Below, one piece after another: positions 1-8,695 of a stretch of DNA of 64,000 bases. The notes beneath the pieces are model-generated. The model was not told the origin of the DNA and ran no database searches. It worked only from the letters and a program-made list of their open reading frames with translations. Each line of letters opens with the position of its first letter. Position 1 is the first letter of the stretch. The DNA is from Sphaerotilus montanus (lineage in GTDB: Bacteria; Pseudomonadota; Gammaproteobacteria; Burkholderiales; Burkholderiaceae_C): the NCBI RefSeq assembly GCF_013410775.1, contig NZ_JACCFH010000001.1, positions 496,001-560,000 of the forward strand, written 5' to 3'. The position numbers and the translations under genes are program-made.

Positions 1-164
1 ACCACCTCGACCGCTGCGGCGAGATGCTCGGCCCGATGCTGACCAGCATCCACAACCTGCATTACTACCTGAACCTGATGCAGGAAGTGCGCAACGCGCT
101 GGATGCCGGCGAGTTCGCGGCATTTCAGGCGCAATTCAAGGCCGATCGCGCCCGCGGGGTCTAG
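1..164 (+). CDS. tgt: Queuine tRNA-ribosyltransferase, 3' end only
   Basis: Only the last 54 codons are in the window, read from position 3 to the TAG at 162-164. The residues HLDRCGEML and [13 protein letters not shown] match the conserved C-terminal end of bacterial tRNA-guanine transglycosylase, the enzyme that swaps guanine-34 for preQ1 in tRNAs with GUN anticodons during queuosine synthesis. The C-terminal half of this family carries the structural zinc site, and the visible His of TSIHN fits its last ligand. The active-site region lies upstream of the window. The next gene starts 2 nt after the stop, so the two are probably cotranscribed. Confidence 0.9.
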   Translation, partial: HLDRCGEMLGPMLTSIHNLHYYLNLMQEVRNALDAGEFAAFQAQFKADRARGV

Positions 165-166
165 CC

Positions 167-640
167 ATGGAGATCCGCTGGCCAGCCCTGGACGACCTGA
201 ACCCGCCGGCCACCGACGCCGAGATCACCACGCTGGAGCAGCAACTCGGCGTCACGCTGCCGGCGGACTATGTGCAGGTGCTTCGCCAGCACAACGGCCA
301 GCGCGGCCTGGCGGACGGGCTGTTCGACGGGCAGGAGTTCCTGTCGACGCAGAACGTGTTTGCGCAGTGGCGGATCTGGAAGGGGCTGCACGACGCGGGA
401 GAGTTCAAGGCGCTGCACTCGTCACCGGCGGCGGGCGTGCGCGACGACTGGTGGAACCCGCGCTGGATCCCGTTCACGCACGACGGCGGTGGCAACCACC
501 TCTGCCTGGACCTCGACCCTGCCGAAGGCGGCTCGGTCGGTCAGGTCATCGCGATGTGGCACGACGCGGCCGAACGCACGGTGGAAGGCCGAAGTTTCGG
601 TGAATGGTTTGGCCGCTGGCTGACACGCACCACGGCGTAG
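167..640 (+). CDS. SMI1/KNR4 (SUKH) family protein
   Basis: A 157-residue protein that starts with ATG 2 nt after the tgt stop. The N-terminal part (residues about 15-60) has the SUKH signature: an acidic residue-rich helix (DAEITTLEQQLGVTLP) followed by ADYVQVLRQHNGQ, then a Trp-rich middle (WKGLHD, DDWWNPRWIPF) and the sheet DGGGNHLCLDLDP. SUKH proteins are small cytosolic domains, and many are immunity proteins for contact-dependent or secreted toxins. No toxin gene is next to this one, so a housekeeping or orphan-immunity role cannot be told apart. Family assignment is fairly secure; function is unknown. Confidence 0.75.
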   Translation: MEIRWPALDDLNPPATDAEITTLEQQLGVTLPADYVQVLRQHNGQRGLADGLFDGQEFLSTQNVFAQWRIWKGLHDAGEFKALHSSPAAGVRDDWWNPRWIPFTHDGGGNHLCLDLDPAEGGSVGQVIAMWHDAAERTVEGRSFGEWFGRWLTRTTA

Positions 641-658
641 CGCCAGCAACCCGCGTCC

Positions 659-1924
659 TCACCCCGCAGCGAGCACCTCGTCGATCACCTCGACCCAGTG
701 CTTCACCGGCAACTGCGTCCCCGACTGCAGGTGCTGGATGCAGCCGATGTTGCCGGAGATGATGACGCTGGGCTGGCGGGCCTCCAGCGTCTGCACCTTG
801 CGGTCGCGCAGCTGGTAGGCGATCTCGGGCTGCAGCACGGAATACGTGCCGGCCGAGCCGCAGCAGAGGTGGCTGTCCTGCGTCGGCAGGTGCACCTCGA
901 AGCCGATCTCGGCCATCGCCGCCTCGACGCCGCCACGCAGCTTCTGGCCGTGCTGCAGCGTGCAGGGTGGGTGGTAGGCCAGCACACCGCGGGCGCGGCG
1001 CTGGCCCATCACCGCCTTGAGCGGCCCGATCAGCGTCGGCAGCAGCTCGGAAAGATCGCGCGCCACCGCACTGATGCGCGCGGCCTTCTCGGCATAGGCC
1101 GGGTCGCCGGCCAGCGCGTGGCCGTAGTCCTTGACCGAGAGGCCGCAGCCCGAGGCGTTGAACACGATGGCCTCGACCGGCTCGACCCCGCCCAGCCCTT
1201 CGACCTTGGGCCACCAGGCGTCGATGTTGCGGCGCATGTCGGTCAGCGCGCCTTCGCGGTCGCCGAGGTGGTCGCGCACGGCGCCGCAGCAGCCGGCCTC
1301 GTCCGACACCAGCGTCTGCACGCCGCAGGCATCGAGCACACGGGCAGTGGCGCTGTTGATGTTGGGGGCCAGCGTCGGCTGCACGCAGCCCTGCAGCATC
1401 AGCACCTTGCGGCGGTGCTCGCGCGTGGGCCAGCGCTGGGCGTGGGCCATCGCGGTGGCACTCAGCTTTGGCGGCACCTTGTTCTTGAGCATGCCGGGCA
1501 GCAGCGCCCGCACGTTCTGCCCCGTCCGCAGCATCGGGCCGAAGCTGGGCGAGGTCATGGTCTCGCGCAGCATCCAGCGCACGCTGCGGTCGGCGCGCGG
1601 GCGCTCGACCTTGGCATCGACCACGCGCCGGCCGATCTCGACCAGCGCGCCGTATTCCACGCCCGACGGGCAGGTCGTCTCGCAGCTGCGGCAGGTCAGG
1701 CAGCGGTCGAGGTGGAGCTGGGTCTTGCGGGTCGGCGCGTGGCCTTCCATCACCTGCTTGATCAGGTAGATGCGGCCACGCGGGCTGTCCAGCTCGTTGC
1801 CGAGCAGCTGGTAGGTCGGGCAGGTGGCGGTGCAGAAACCGCAGTGCACGCAGCGGCGCAGGATCTCTTCGGCGCGGTCGCCGTCGGGGGTGTCCTGGAA
1901 TTCAGGCGCGAGGGTGGTTTGCAT
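659..1924 (-). CDS. glcF: Glycolate oxidase iron-sulfur subunit
   Basis: A 421-residue protein with two ferredoxin-type cluster motifs near the N terminus, CVHCGFCTATCP (about residues 26-37) and CLTCRSCETTCP (about residues 75-86), each able to hold a 4Fe-4S cluster. Downstream are two CCG-domain cores, GCCGAVRDH and LCCGSAGTYS, as in GlcF and heterodisulfide reductase subunits. GlcF passes electrons from the FAD subunits GlcD and GlcE to the quinone pool when glycolate is oxidised to glyoxylate. It is the last gene of a minus-strand glcD-glcE-glcF run and begins 6 nt after the glcE stop. Length is close to that of E. coli GlcF. Confidence 0.93.
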   Translation of the reverse strand: MQTTLAPEFQDTPDGDRAEEILRRCVHCGFCTATCPTYQLLGNELDSPRGRIYLIKQVMEGHAPTRKTQLHLDRCLTCRSCETTCPSGVEYGALVEIGRRVVDAKVERPRADRSVRWMLRETMTSPSFGPMLRTGQNVRALLPGMLKNKVPPKLSATAMAHAQRWPTREHRRKVLMLQGCVQPTLAPNINSATARVLDACGVQTLVSDEAGCCGAVRDHLGDREGALTDMRRNIDAWWPKVEGLGGVEPVEAIVFNASGCGLSVKDYGHALAGDPAYAEKAARISAVARDLSELLPTLIGPLKAVMGQRRARGVLAYHPPCTLQHGQKLRGGVEAAMAEIGFEVHLPTQDSHLCCGSAGTYSVLQPEIAYQLRDRKVQTLEARQPSVIISGNIGCIQHLQSGTQLPVKHWVEVIDEVLAAG

Positions 1925-1930
1925 GCTGGC

Positions 1931-3052
1931 TCAGAGTCCCGGGTAGAGACGGCCCGGGTTGAACACGCCGTCGGGGTCGAAGGCCTGCTTGAGTTCCTGG
2001 TGGATGCGGTCGAGCGGCGGCTTGAGCGGCGCGAACACGCCCAGGCCGTTGGACACCGCCGCCTTGTCGCGGGCGCGGAACAGCGTGGCGTGGCCACCGA
2101 CCTGGCTGGCGATCTGGCGCACGCGGGCCGCCGGCTCGCGCGTGACCCACCAGCGCTGCGCGCCACCCCAGTCGATGAGCTGGTCGCCCGGCAGCGGCAG
2201 CGGCGGCGCGCCCGAAGGCACCGACAGCCGCCACAGCGCCGCACCATCGGCCAGCGCGCGGCGGGCCTCGACGAAGAAGTCGTCGGTCTGGTCGCGCATG
2301 CCGAGCCAGAAGCGCTGCGCCAGCGCGTTGTCGATCGGCTCGCCGCCCATCTTCTGGTTGGCGGCGGCCACGGCCGTCGTCGCCCCGGACAGGCGCACGA
2401 CCAGCGCGCCCTGCCACCACGCGGTCGCGTTGACCGGCAGCGGCTGACCGGCCCAGCGCTGCATCAGATCGAGCGCCTCGCCTTCGGAGCAGTCGAAACG
2501 CAGCGTGCTGGTGTAGGACGGCGTGGGCATCACCTTCAGCGACACCTCGCAGACCACGCCCAGGATGCCCAGCGAACCGGCCACCATGCGCGCCACGTCG
2601 TAGCCGGCGACGTTCTTCATCACCTGGCCGCCGAAGGTCAGCACCTCGGCCTTGCCAGTCAGCAGGGTCATGCCCAGCACGTAGTCGCGCACGCTGCCCA
2701 TCGCTGCGCGGGACGGCCCGGACAAGCCGGTCGCCACCATGCCACCGATGGTGCCGCCCCGCTGGCCGGGGCGCTCGGTGTCGGGGTAGCGCGGCGGCTC
2801 GAAGGCGAGGTACTGGTTGCGCCGGGCGAGTTCGGCCTCGACCTCGGCGATGGGCGTGCCGCCGCGCACGGTCATGACCAGCTCGCTCGGCTCGTAGCGC
2901 GTGATGCCGGTCAGGCCGCGCACGTCGAGCAGCTGGCCCTGGATGGGCTCGCCGTAGAAGGACTTGGTGCCCGTGCCACGGATGGCGAGGCTGCCGCGCG
3001 CCTCGCGGGCGACGCGGACGCGTTCGATCAGGCTGTCGAGGGCCTTGCTCAT
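1931..3052 (-). CDS. glcE: Glycolate oxidase FAD-binding subunit GlcE
   Basis: A 373-residue PCMH-type FAD-binding protein. The N-terminal stretch includes AIRGTGTKSFYGEP, then GGTIGGMVATGLSGP and GSVRDYVLGMTL, the usual FAD-binding blocks of the GlcD/GlcE family. The later WGGAQRWW and the terminal FDPDGVFNPGRLYPGL are typical GlcE. I chose the ATG at 3052 (MSKALDSL) rather than a longer in-frame start at 3088, because homologues begin near this point. It lies between glcD (50 nt gap) and glcF (6 nt gap), so the three subunits are cotranscribed. It acts with GlcD and GlcF in the membrane-associated glycolate dehydrogenase complex. Confidence 0.92.
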   Translation of the reverse strand: MSKALDSLIERVRVAREARGSLAIRGTGTKSFYGEPIQGQLLDVRGLTGITRYEPSELVMTVRGGTPIAEVEAELARRNQYLAFEPPRYPDTERPGQRGGTIGGMVATGLSGPSRAAMGSVRDYVLGMTLLTGKAEVLTFGGQVMKNVAGYDVARMVAGSLGILGVVCEVSLKVMPTPSYTSTLRFDCSEGEALDLMQRWAGQPLPVNATAWWQGALVVRLSGATTAVAAANQKMGGEPIDNALAQRFWLGMRDQTDDFFVEARRALADGAALWRLSVPSGAPPLPLPGDQLIDWGGAQRWWVTREPAARVRQIASQVGGHATLFRARDKAAVSNGLGVFAPLKPPLDRIHQELKQAFDPDGVFNPGRLYPGL

Positions 3053-3102
3053 GGGTGTGTGGTGTTCAGGGACACGATCAGGGATCACGGATCAGAAACG
3101 GT

Positions 3103-4605
3103 TCAGAACCGGGGCAGTTCGCTGAAGGGCAGCAGACCGCGCTTGACATGCATTCTTCCGTACTCGGCGCAGCGGTGGAGGGTCGGAATCACCTTGCCGG
3201 GATTGAGCAGGCCGGGCGCGTCGAACGCCCGCTTCACCGCCAGCATCATCTCGCGCTCCTCGGGGGCGAACTGCACGCACATGGAGTTCAGCTTCTCGAC
3301 ACCCACGCCGTGCTCGCCGGTGATCGTGCCGCCCATGGCCACACTGGTCTCCAGGATCTCGGCGCCGAAGGCTTCGGCCCGCTCCAGCTCGCCGGGACGG
3401 CTGGCATCGAACAGGATCAGCGGGTGCAGGTTGCCGTCGCCGGCGTGGAAGACGTTGCAGCAGCGCAGGTCGTGGCGCAGCTCCATCTCGGCGATGGCGC
3501 GCAGCATGTCGGCCAGGCGCTTGCGCGGGATGGTGGAGTCCATGCACAGGTAGTCCGGGCTGATGCGGCCGGACGCCGGAAACGCGTTCTTGCGGCCGGA
3601 CCAGAACTTCAGCCGCTGCGCCTCGTCGCGGCTGACTTCGAGCCGGCTCGCGCCGCAGCGGCGCAGCACCTCGGTCATGCGGCCGATTTCCTCCTCGACT
3701 TCTTCCGGCGTGCCATCGCTCTCGCAGAGCAGGATCGCTGCGGCCTCCAGGTCGTAGCCGGCGTGCACGAAGTCCTCGACCGCGGCGGTCATCGGCTTGT
3801 CCATCATCTCCAGCCCGGCGGGGATGATGCCGGCGGCGATGACCTCGGCCACCGCGTCGCCCGCCGTCTCGACGGTGGGGAAGCTGGCCATGATGCAGCG
3901 CGCGATCTGCGGCCGCGGCACGAGCTTGACGGTGACCTCGGTGATCACGGCGAGCATGCCCTCGCTGCCGATGACCACGCTCAGCAGGTCGAGCCCCGGC
4001 GCATCGAGCGCGGCGCTGCCGAACTCGACCGGCTCGCCCTCGACGGTGTAGCCGCGCACCTTCAGCACGTTGTGCAGCGTCAGGCCGTATTTCAGGCAGT
4101 GCACGCCGCCGGAGTTCTCGGCGACGTTGCCGCCGATGGTGCAGGCGATCTGGCTGGACGGATCCGGCGCGTAGTACAGGCCGAACGGCGCGGCGGCCTC
4201 GCTGATGGCGAGGTTGCGCACGCCGCACTGCACGACCGCGGTGCGCTCGCGCGGATCGATCTTCAGGATGCGGCTGAAGCGGGCCAGCGACAGGGTCAGG
4301 CCGTCACGGTGCGGCATGGCACCGCCGGACAGGCCGGTTCCGGCGCCACGCGCCACGACCGGCACGTCCAGCCGCCGGCAGGCGCGCAGCACGTTGGCGA
4401 CCTGTTCCTCGGTCTCGGGCAGCGCCACCGCCATGGGCTGGGCGCGGTAGGCGGTCAGGCCGTCGCATTCGTAGGGGACTGTGTCCTCGGCGTGCCACAG
4501 CAGCGCGTGGGCGGGCAGCACGGAAGACAGCGCCTGCACAAGCCGGCTCTGGCGCTCGCGCCGGGCAGCGGCGTCCAGCACGTCTTGCGGCAAGGGGGCG
4601 TTCAT
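3103..4605 (-). CDS. glcD: Glycolate oxidase catalytic FAD subunit GlcD
   Basis: A 500-residue FAD-linked oxidase. It has the PCMH fold motifs VVARGAGTGLSGGAMPH and IACTIGGNVAENSGG in the N-terminal half. The C-terminal FAD-oxidase domain has NVFHAGDGNLHPLI and GTITGEHGVGVEK, where the two His-containing motifs are the usual catalytic signature. It oxidises glycolate (and often D-lactate) to the 2-oxo acid. It is the first subunit gene of the glc run and starts 46 nt downstream of a FIST-domain gene on the same strand. No glcC regulator is visible. The GGAGAA sequence about 12 nt upstream of the ATG is a plausible but loosely spaced ribosome site. Confidence 0.94.
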   Translation of the reverse strand: MNAPLPQDVLDAAARRERQSRLVQALSSVLPAHALLWHAEDTVPYECDGLTAYRAQPMAVALPETEEQVANVLRACRRLDVPVVARGAGTGLSGGAMPHRDGLTLSLARFSRILKIDPRERTAVVQCGVRNLAISEAAAPFGLYYAPDPSSQIACTIGGNVAENSGGVHCLKYGLTLHNVLKVRGYTVEGEPVEFGSAALDAPGLDLLSVVIGSEGMLAVITEVTVKLVPRPQIARCIMASFPTVETAGDAVAEVIAAGIIPAGLEMMDKPMTAAVEDFVHAGYDLEAAAILLCESDGTPEEVEEEIGRMTEVLRRCGASRLEVSRDEAQRLKFWSGRKNAFPASGRISPDYLCMDSTIPRKRLADMLRAIAEMELRHDLRCCNVFHAGDGNLHPLILFDASRPGELERAEAFGAEILETSVAMGGTITGEHGVGVEKLNSMCVQFAPEEREMMLAVKRAFDAPGLLNPGKVIPTLHRCAEYGRMHVKRGLLPFSELPRF

Positions 4606-4651
4606 CGGAAAACTTCTCCAGCAAAGGTGGACCGCACTGTAATGCGGGGGA

Positions 4652-5863
4652 TCAGGAATGCAGAAAGACCGTCAGGACGGCGGTGTATCCGTACAGATGA
4701 TGCCGTGCAATCTCGCCACCGGCGAAAAAACCGACCAGCGGCACGTCGCCGAGCGCGTGGCGCACGATCTGCAGTTCGGCCGAGGGACCGCCGAAGTGCG
4801 GCCCGCCCCGTCCGGAGCAGCTCACGTAGACCGCGCCGGCGATGCGCCGGGCGGGTGCGCCGCCGTCGTCGGGATCGGGGCTCAGCTCCTCGCGGATCTC
4901 GGCGCAGATGCGCATCAGGTCGCGCCGGGCCGCCTCGGGGTTGCGGGCGCAGAAGGTCAGCTTCATGCCGGGCTCGACCTGTGCAGCCACCGCCACGGCG
5001 TGGTGCATCGGGTCCAGCCCGATCAGGTGCCGCACGCGGGTGTCGCTGCCGAACTGGCTGCCGCGGCTGAACACGTCGTCCTGCGCGTCGGTCAGCCCGA
5101 CCAGCGTGGCCCGCAGGCGCGGCACGGCCTCGCGCGGCCGGTCGAGGTCGATGTCCAGATCGTGCAGCAGGCAGGACAGCGCCGACTGCCCGTCCAGCAC
5201 CGAGACGATGTGGTCGCGGGCCTCGTCCACCTGGCGCACCGGCCCGATCGGCTGGCAGCCCTGCGACACCCGCGACAGCAGCCCGACCTCGCGCGTGAAC
5301 GCCACGCCGGAGACCCCGCCCTCGTAGACCCCGGACAGCGCGGCCGATCCCACCGCCACGGCCGGTGCACAGAACTGCACGCTGCGCCCGCGCGAGGCCA
5401 TCAGCCCGCCGAACAGGTAGCCGCTGGCGGTGCGCTGCGACAGCTCGACGATCAGCTCGCCCATGTCGGGCGTGTGGCCGTCGCCGTGCACCAGCGCGGT
5501 GTGGACATCGCTGCGCACCAGCGGCCGCTCGCCGCTGTACAGCTCGAAGCTGCCCGGCGGCAGATCGGCCAGCATCAGCACCAGCGCGGGCTCGTCGAAG
5601 TACTCGACCCCGCTGACCGCCACGCCGACACCCACCCCGCCGGCCCACGACACCCGTGGCCAGCGCTGGCGCAGCTCGGCCAGCAGCGCGTCGGCCTGCG
5701 GCGCGTAGTGGTCGGTGATGTAGACCAGCCCGAGCGTGAAGTCCGCAGGAGCGTCTGCGGGCGGGGACAGCGATGCCCGCTGGGCATCGATCTGGGCCGC
5801 CACCAGCGCCAGCGCCATGTGCGCGTCGGGATGGGTGGCGTGTGCGGTGAGAAAGGTGTGCAT
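4652..5863 (-). CDS. FIST N- and C-domain sensory protein
   Basis: A 403-residue soluble protein. The N-terminal half has the FIST_N pattern: ADALLAELRQRWPRVSWAGG, a central YLFGGLMASRGRS and VYEGGVSGVAF. The C-terminal half has the FIST_C pattern, with IAGAVYVSCSGRGGPHFG and the final VGFFAGGEIA. FIST domains are predicted small-ligand sensors, possibly for amino acids, and are often found near signalling or metabolic genes. This one is directly upstream of glcD and in the same orientation, which suggests cotranscription with glycolate oxidation. No output domain is attached, so how it would signal is unknown. Ligand and partner cannot be read from sequence. Confidence 0.85.
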   Translation of the reverse strand: MHTFLTAHATHPDAHMALALVAAQIDAQRASLSPPADAPADFTLGLVYITDHYAPQADALLAELRQRWPRVSWAGGVGVGVAVSGVEYFDEPALVLMLADLPPGSFELYSGERPLVRSDVHTALVHGDGHTPDMGELIVELSQRTASGYLFGGLMASRGRSVQFCAPAVAVGSAALSGVYEGGVSGVAFTREVGLLSRVSQGCQPIGPVRQVDEARDHIVSVLDGQSALSCLLHDLDIDLDRPREAVPRLRATLVGLTDAQDDVFSRGSQFGSDTRVRHLIGLDPMHHAVAVAAQVEPGMKLTFCARNPEAARRDLMRICAEIREELSPDPDDGGAPARRIAGAVYVSCSGRGGPHFGGPSAELQIVRHALGDVPLVGFFAGGEIARHHLYGYTAVLTVFLHS

Positions 5864-5894
5864 GGATCAGCGGTCGAGGCGCGGCAACGCCTGC

Positions 5895-6689
5895 TCAGCC
5901 CTTGGCGGACTTGCGGGCGGGCGCCTTCCTGGCCGGCGCCTTCTTGGCGGCAGCGGCCGGAGCAGGGGCAGGCGGCGGGGCCGATGGTTTCGGAGCCGTC
6001 TTGCGGGCTGGCGCCTTGCTAGCAGGCTTCGCAGCCGCCACCGTCTCCGACGCGGTGTTCACCGCACCCTTGACCGCCTCGGCCATCGCCTCGGACGCAC
6101 GGGCCTGCGCCTGGGCAGCCGCCTCGGTCGTGGCCTTGAGCGCCTCGGCAGCGCGGGCCTGCGCCTCGTTCGTGGCTTCAGAGGTCGCCTGCATGGCCTG
6201 CGTGGCCAGCTGCGTGAACTGCTGGGTCAGCGCGCCCCACCACTGCATCGGGTCGACCGCACCAGCAGCCCCGGCCTCCGCAGCGGCAGATTCCGGTGCG
6301 GGTGCTGCTGCCGGAGCGGCTGCCGGCGCAGGGGCCGACGCAGCAGCAGGAGCCGCCGACTGGAACATGTCGGCCATCGACCGCACCTTGAGCGCCTCGC
6401 CGAGATCGCCCATCTGCACGTTCATGGTCTTGAGCGTGCCCAGCGTCATGCGCTGCACTTCGAGCGCCTGCACGGTGGTGCCGATCATGCGGGCGTTCTG
6501 GTCGAGCCAGAACTGCACCGTGCGCAGCTCGCTGATGCGGCGGTCCAGTTCCTCCGGGTCGAGCGTCGGCGCGACCCACTGACCGATGCTGGGCAGCGTC
6601 TGCCCGGCGTTCTTGACCAGCCCCTGCAGGAACTCGAAGCCAGGAACGAACTTGCTGAACGTGTCGGTGAAGGAAGGGGTGTCGGACAT
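5895..6689 (-). CDS. phaM: PhaM-type polyhydroxyalkanoate granule protein
   Basis: A 264-residue protein. Residues 1-120 hold the conserved block of the PhaM family (KFVPGFEFLQGL, LPSIGQWVAPTLDPEELDRR and IGTTVQALEVQRMTLG). An Ala/Pro-rich linker follows, then an amphipathic Ala/Glu coiled segment, and finally a basic Lys-Ala-Pro tail (KKAPARKAPARKSAKG) of the histone H1-like kind. In Ralstonia, PhaM activates the PHB synthase and ties granules to the nucleoid through such a tail. The symbol is given by family recognition only. It stands alone between the TraB/GumN gene and the FIST gene; no phaC or other phasin is in the window. A general phasin is the alternative. Confidence 0.8.
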   Translation of the reverse strand: MSDTPSFTDTFSKFVPGFEFLQGLVKNAGQTLPSIGQWVAPTLDPEELDRRISELRTVQFWLDQNARMIGTTVQALEVQRMTLGTLKTMNVQMGDLGEALKVRSMADMFQSAAPAAASAPAPAAAPAAAPAPESAAAEAGAAGAVDPMQWWGALTQQFTQLATQAMQATSEATNEAQARAAEALKATTEAAAQAQARASEAMAEAVKGAVNTASETVAAAKPASKAPARKTAPKPSAPPPAPAPAAAAKKAPARKAPARKSAKG

Positions 6690-6773
6690 CTTGTTTGCCT
6701 CGGGATCTTGGTCGGTGGTACGGGATGGCAGTCGTGCGCTGCCAGCCCATTGTGCCGAGCGATCCCTGCAGTG

Positions 6774-7754
6774 TCACTGACGATCGAGCGGGATGTAGCG
6801 CACGCTGAACCCGCGGCGCGCCATCTGCAGCGGCAGGCCGGCCGGGCCGATCATGTGCAGTGCGCCGACGGCGGCGAACACGGTCTGCCCGCGCTGGTGG
6901 AGCGCGGCGATGCGGTCGGCCATGGCGGGATTGCGGGCGTCGACGGTGGCGTGGTGCTGCGCACGGTCCGTGTCCGTGTCCTGGCAGCCGCACCAGCTGG
7001 CGAAGGCTTCCAGATCGTCCAGCCGGGCCTCGGCCCAGTCGGTGACCAGACGCTGCACGACCGCGCGTGAAGCCTCGCTGCCCAGCTCCCGCAGGCCCTG
7101 GCGGACCGCGGCCAGCGCCGCCGCCGGCGCGTCGTGCACCATCAGCGCCATCTGCTGCTCGGGGGTTTCGAGCGACACGATCGGCAGGCCGCGGCCGTGG
7201 GCGCGGTGCATCAGCCCGGCGTCGATGCCCCAGGCGGGATCCAGCCCCTGCCGGCGCAACGCCAGTGAAACGAGCGTGACCACCTGCAACTCGGGCCGCA
7301 GCCCGTCGAGGCTGCCATGGACGCAGGCTGCACGCGCAGCCTGCTCGATCTGGCGGGCCTCTGCGGCGGGCAGGCGCGGCCCGCCGGGGCGCGCCTGGGC
7401 AGCACGCTGCAGGCGGCGGAGCACGTCGGGGTCGAGCAGATCCAGCTCGAAGGCCGCCCGGTCGACCGCCTGCATCGCCGCCCGCACCTGCGGCCCCGGC
7501 AGCGCCCATTCGCGTCGGGCGAGGTGGATGGTCGCGTACAGGTAGGAGACGCGCCCGTCCTTCTCGATGCGCCACAGCAGGCCGTGGTCCTGCGGCACCT
7601 GCTCCGCAGCCTGCAGCTCGGCCGCGCTGAAGGGCACGGGCGCGGCCGGGCAATCCGGCGCAGCGTCGGCCGCCATGCCGGCGGGTGCCGTCGCGGTGCA
7701 CCAGACCCAGACAAGTCCCTTCACCCAGCGAGGCAGTCCGCGCGGCAGATTCAT
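6774..7754 (-). CDS. TraB/GumN family protein
   Basis: A 326-residue protein with the TraB/GumN pattern: LLWRIEKDGRVSYLYATIHL near the N terminus, a middle region with PEQQMALM, and a C-terminal VFAAVGALHMIGPAGLP, where the GALH core is the family hallmark. Members are predicted metal-dependent proteases of the Tiki type, exported or membrane-facing. The N terminus (LVWVWCTATAPAGMAADA) looks like a Sec signal peptide ending near residue 25. I chose the ATG at 7754 because it overlaps the stop of the upstream gene as ATGA (7751-7754), a sign of translational coupling; an ATG two codons earlier, at 7760, is also possible. Confidence 0.82.
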   Translation of the reverse strand: MNLPRGLPRWVKGLVWVWCTATAPAGMAADAAPDCPAAPVPFSAAELQAAEQVPQDHGLLWRIEKDGRVSYLYATIHLARREWALPGPQVRAAMQAVDRAAFELDLLDPDVLRRLQRAAQARPGGPRLPAAEARQIEQAARAACVHGSLDGLRPELQVVTLVSLALRRQGLDPAWGIDAGLMHRAHGRGLPIVSLETPEQQMALMVHDAPAAALAAVRQGLRELGSEASRAVVQRLVTDWAEARLDDLEAFASWCGCQDTDTDRAQHHATVDARNPAMADRIAALHQRGQTVFAAVGALHMIGPAGLPLQMARRGFSVRYIPLDRQ

Positions 7755-8599
7755 GCGCATCCAGGAGGCACTGGTTCCACCGTGCGCCGGCTCGACTGGC
7801 AGACCGCGCCGAACACCGACTGCCCCTGGGCGTCGAAGGCGTCGATGCGCACCGTCTCCACGTCCGGGGCGCTGTCCAGCACCGTGCGGGGCAGGCCCGG
7901 CAGCGCCAGCAGGGTGCCCGCCGACACCGCCCGGTGCCGCGCCAGCTGCGCGATCAGCAGCCCGGCGTCCGGCGTGCCGACCTTGGCGGTCTCGACCGGT
8001 GCCTGCGCGCGGCCATCGACGGCCACACACACGGTCAGCGCCAGCCGCCCGCGGTGCCAGGCGCGCCCCAGCTCGTCCGGGGTCACCGCCACCGGCGCCC
8101 AGGCCATCGACGACGCGACACGCACACCCTGGCACCGGTGCTGCCAGTGGTTGCCGAGCAGCAGCAGGCGCACGCCGTCGCGCGCCTGGTCCTCCGCGGC
8201 ACCCCGGGGCACATCGCCGAGCGCCACCGCCAGCCGTGCGCCGAAGTCGATCTCCGGCGTCCCGAACGGCAGCGCATCGTGCGCCCCGGCCATCGTGTCC
8301 CCGGCCATCGTGTCCCCGGCCAGCTCGTCACCGGCCGGTGGCTGTGCATCGACCAGCCGGAACGCGCGCGGCAGCGGCGCCATGCACATGCGCGGCTCGA
8401 AGGGAAACGCGTGCCGCGCCTTGCCCTGCGCCAGCGTGCGGGCCAGGTCCTGCAGTTGCGGGGCGAGGAAGTTCCAGTCGTCGAGCAGCTGCTGCAGGCG
8501 CGTCACGATGCCGCTGGCGTGGTGGGCCTGCGTGAGGTCGGAGGACACCACCACGAGCTGGCCGTCGCGGGAGCCGTCCTTGTAGGTCGCGAGTTTCAT
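7751..8599 (-). CDS. Degenerate fumarylacetoacetate hydrolase-family protein
   Basis: A 282-residue protein. The start MKLATYKDGSRDGQLVVVS and the following RLQQLLDDWNFLAPQLQDL are those of bacterial FAH-family hydrolases, and PVAVTPDELGRAW is also conserved. The catalytic core is eroded. Where active relatives have an IDFEAE-type metal motif this protein reads IDFGAR, and the usual ND.S.R segment reads GNHWQHR. It is also about 45 residues shorter than full-length relatives, with a gap before the metal motif filled by a short repeat (GDTMAGDTMAG). I infer a pseudoenzyme. Its stop overlaps the TraB/GumN start, so it heads that unit. The ATG at 8599 is the family start. Confidence 0.75.
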   Translation of the reverse strand: MKLATYKDGSRDGQLVVVSSDLTQAHHASGIVTRLQQLLDDWNFLAPQLQDLARTLAQGKARHAFPFEPRMCMAPLPRAFRLVDAQPPAGDELAGDTMAGDTMAGAHDALPFGTPEIDFGARLAVALGDVPRGAAEDQARDGVRLLLLGNHWQHRCQGVRVASSMAWAPVAVTPDELGRAWHRGRLALTVCVAVDGRAQAPVETAKVGTPDAGLLIAQLARHRAVSAGTLLALPGLPRTVLDSAPDVETVRIDAFDAQGQSVFGAVCQSSRRTVEPVPPGCA

Positions 8600-8695
8600 G
8601 CGGCGATGATGGCACGCAGCTTGCGCGCCTGTCACCGCAGGCCCTGTCTGGCGCGTTGAGGACGGGCCTTCACCGATCCGATGTAGATTGCGACC

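Noticed and set aside
698-3553. A 951-codon plus-strand open frame across the glc genes
   Set aside because: It is antisense to glcF and glcE, with low-complexity Arg/His/Ala-rich translation. High GC leaves such mirror frames open.
3055-6022. Long plus-strand open frames over glcD and the FIST gene
   Set aside because: Mirror frames of clearly recognised minus-strand proteins; no family pattern.
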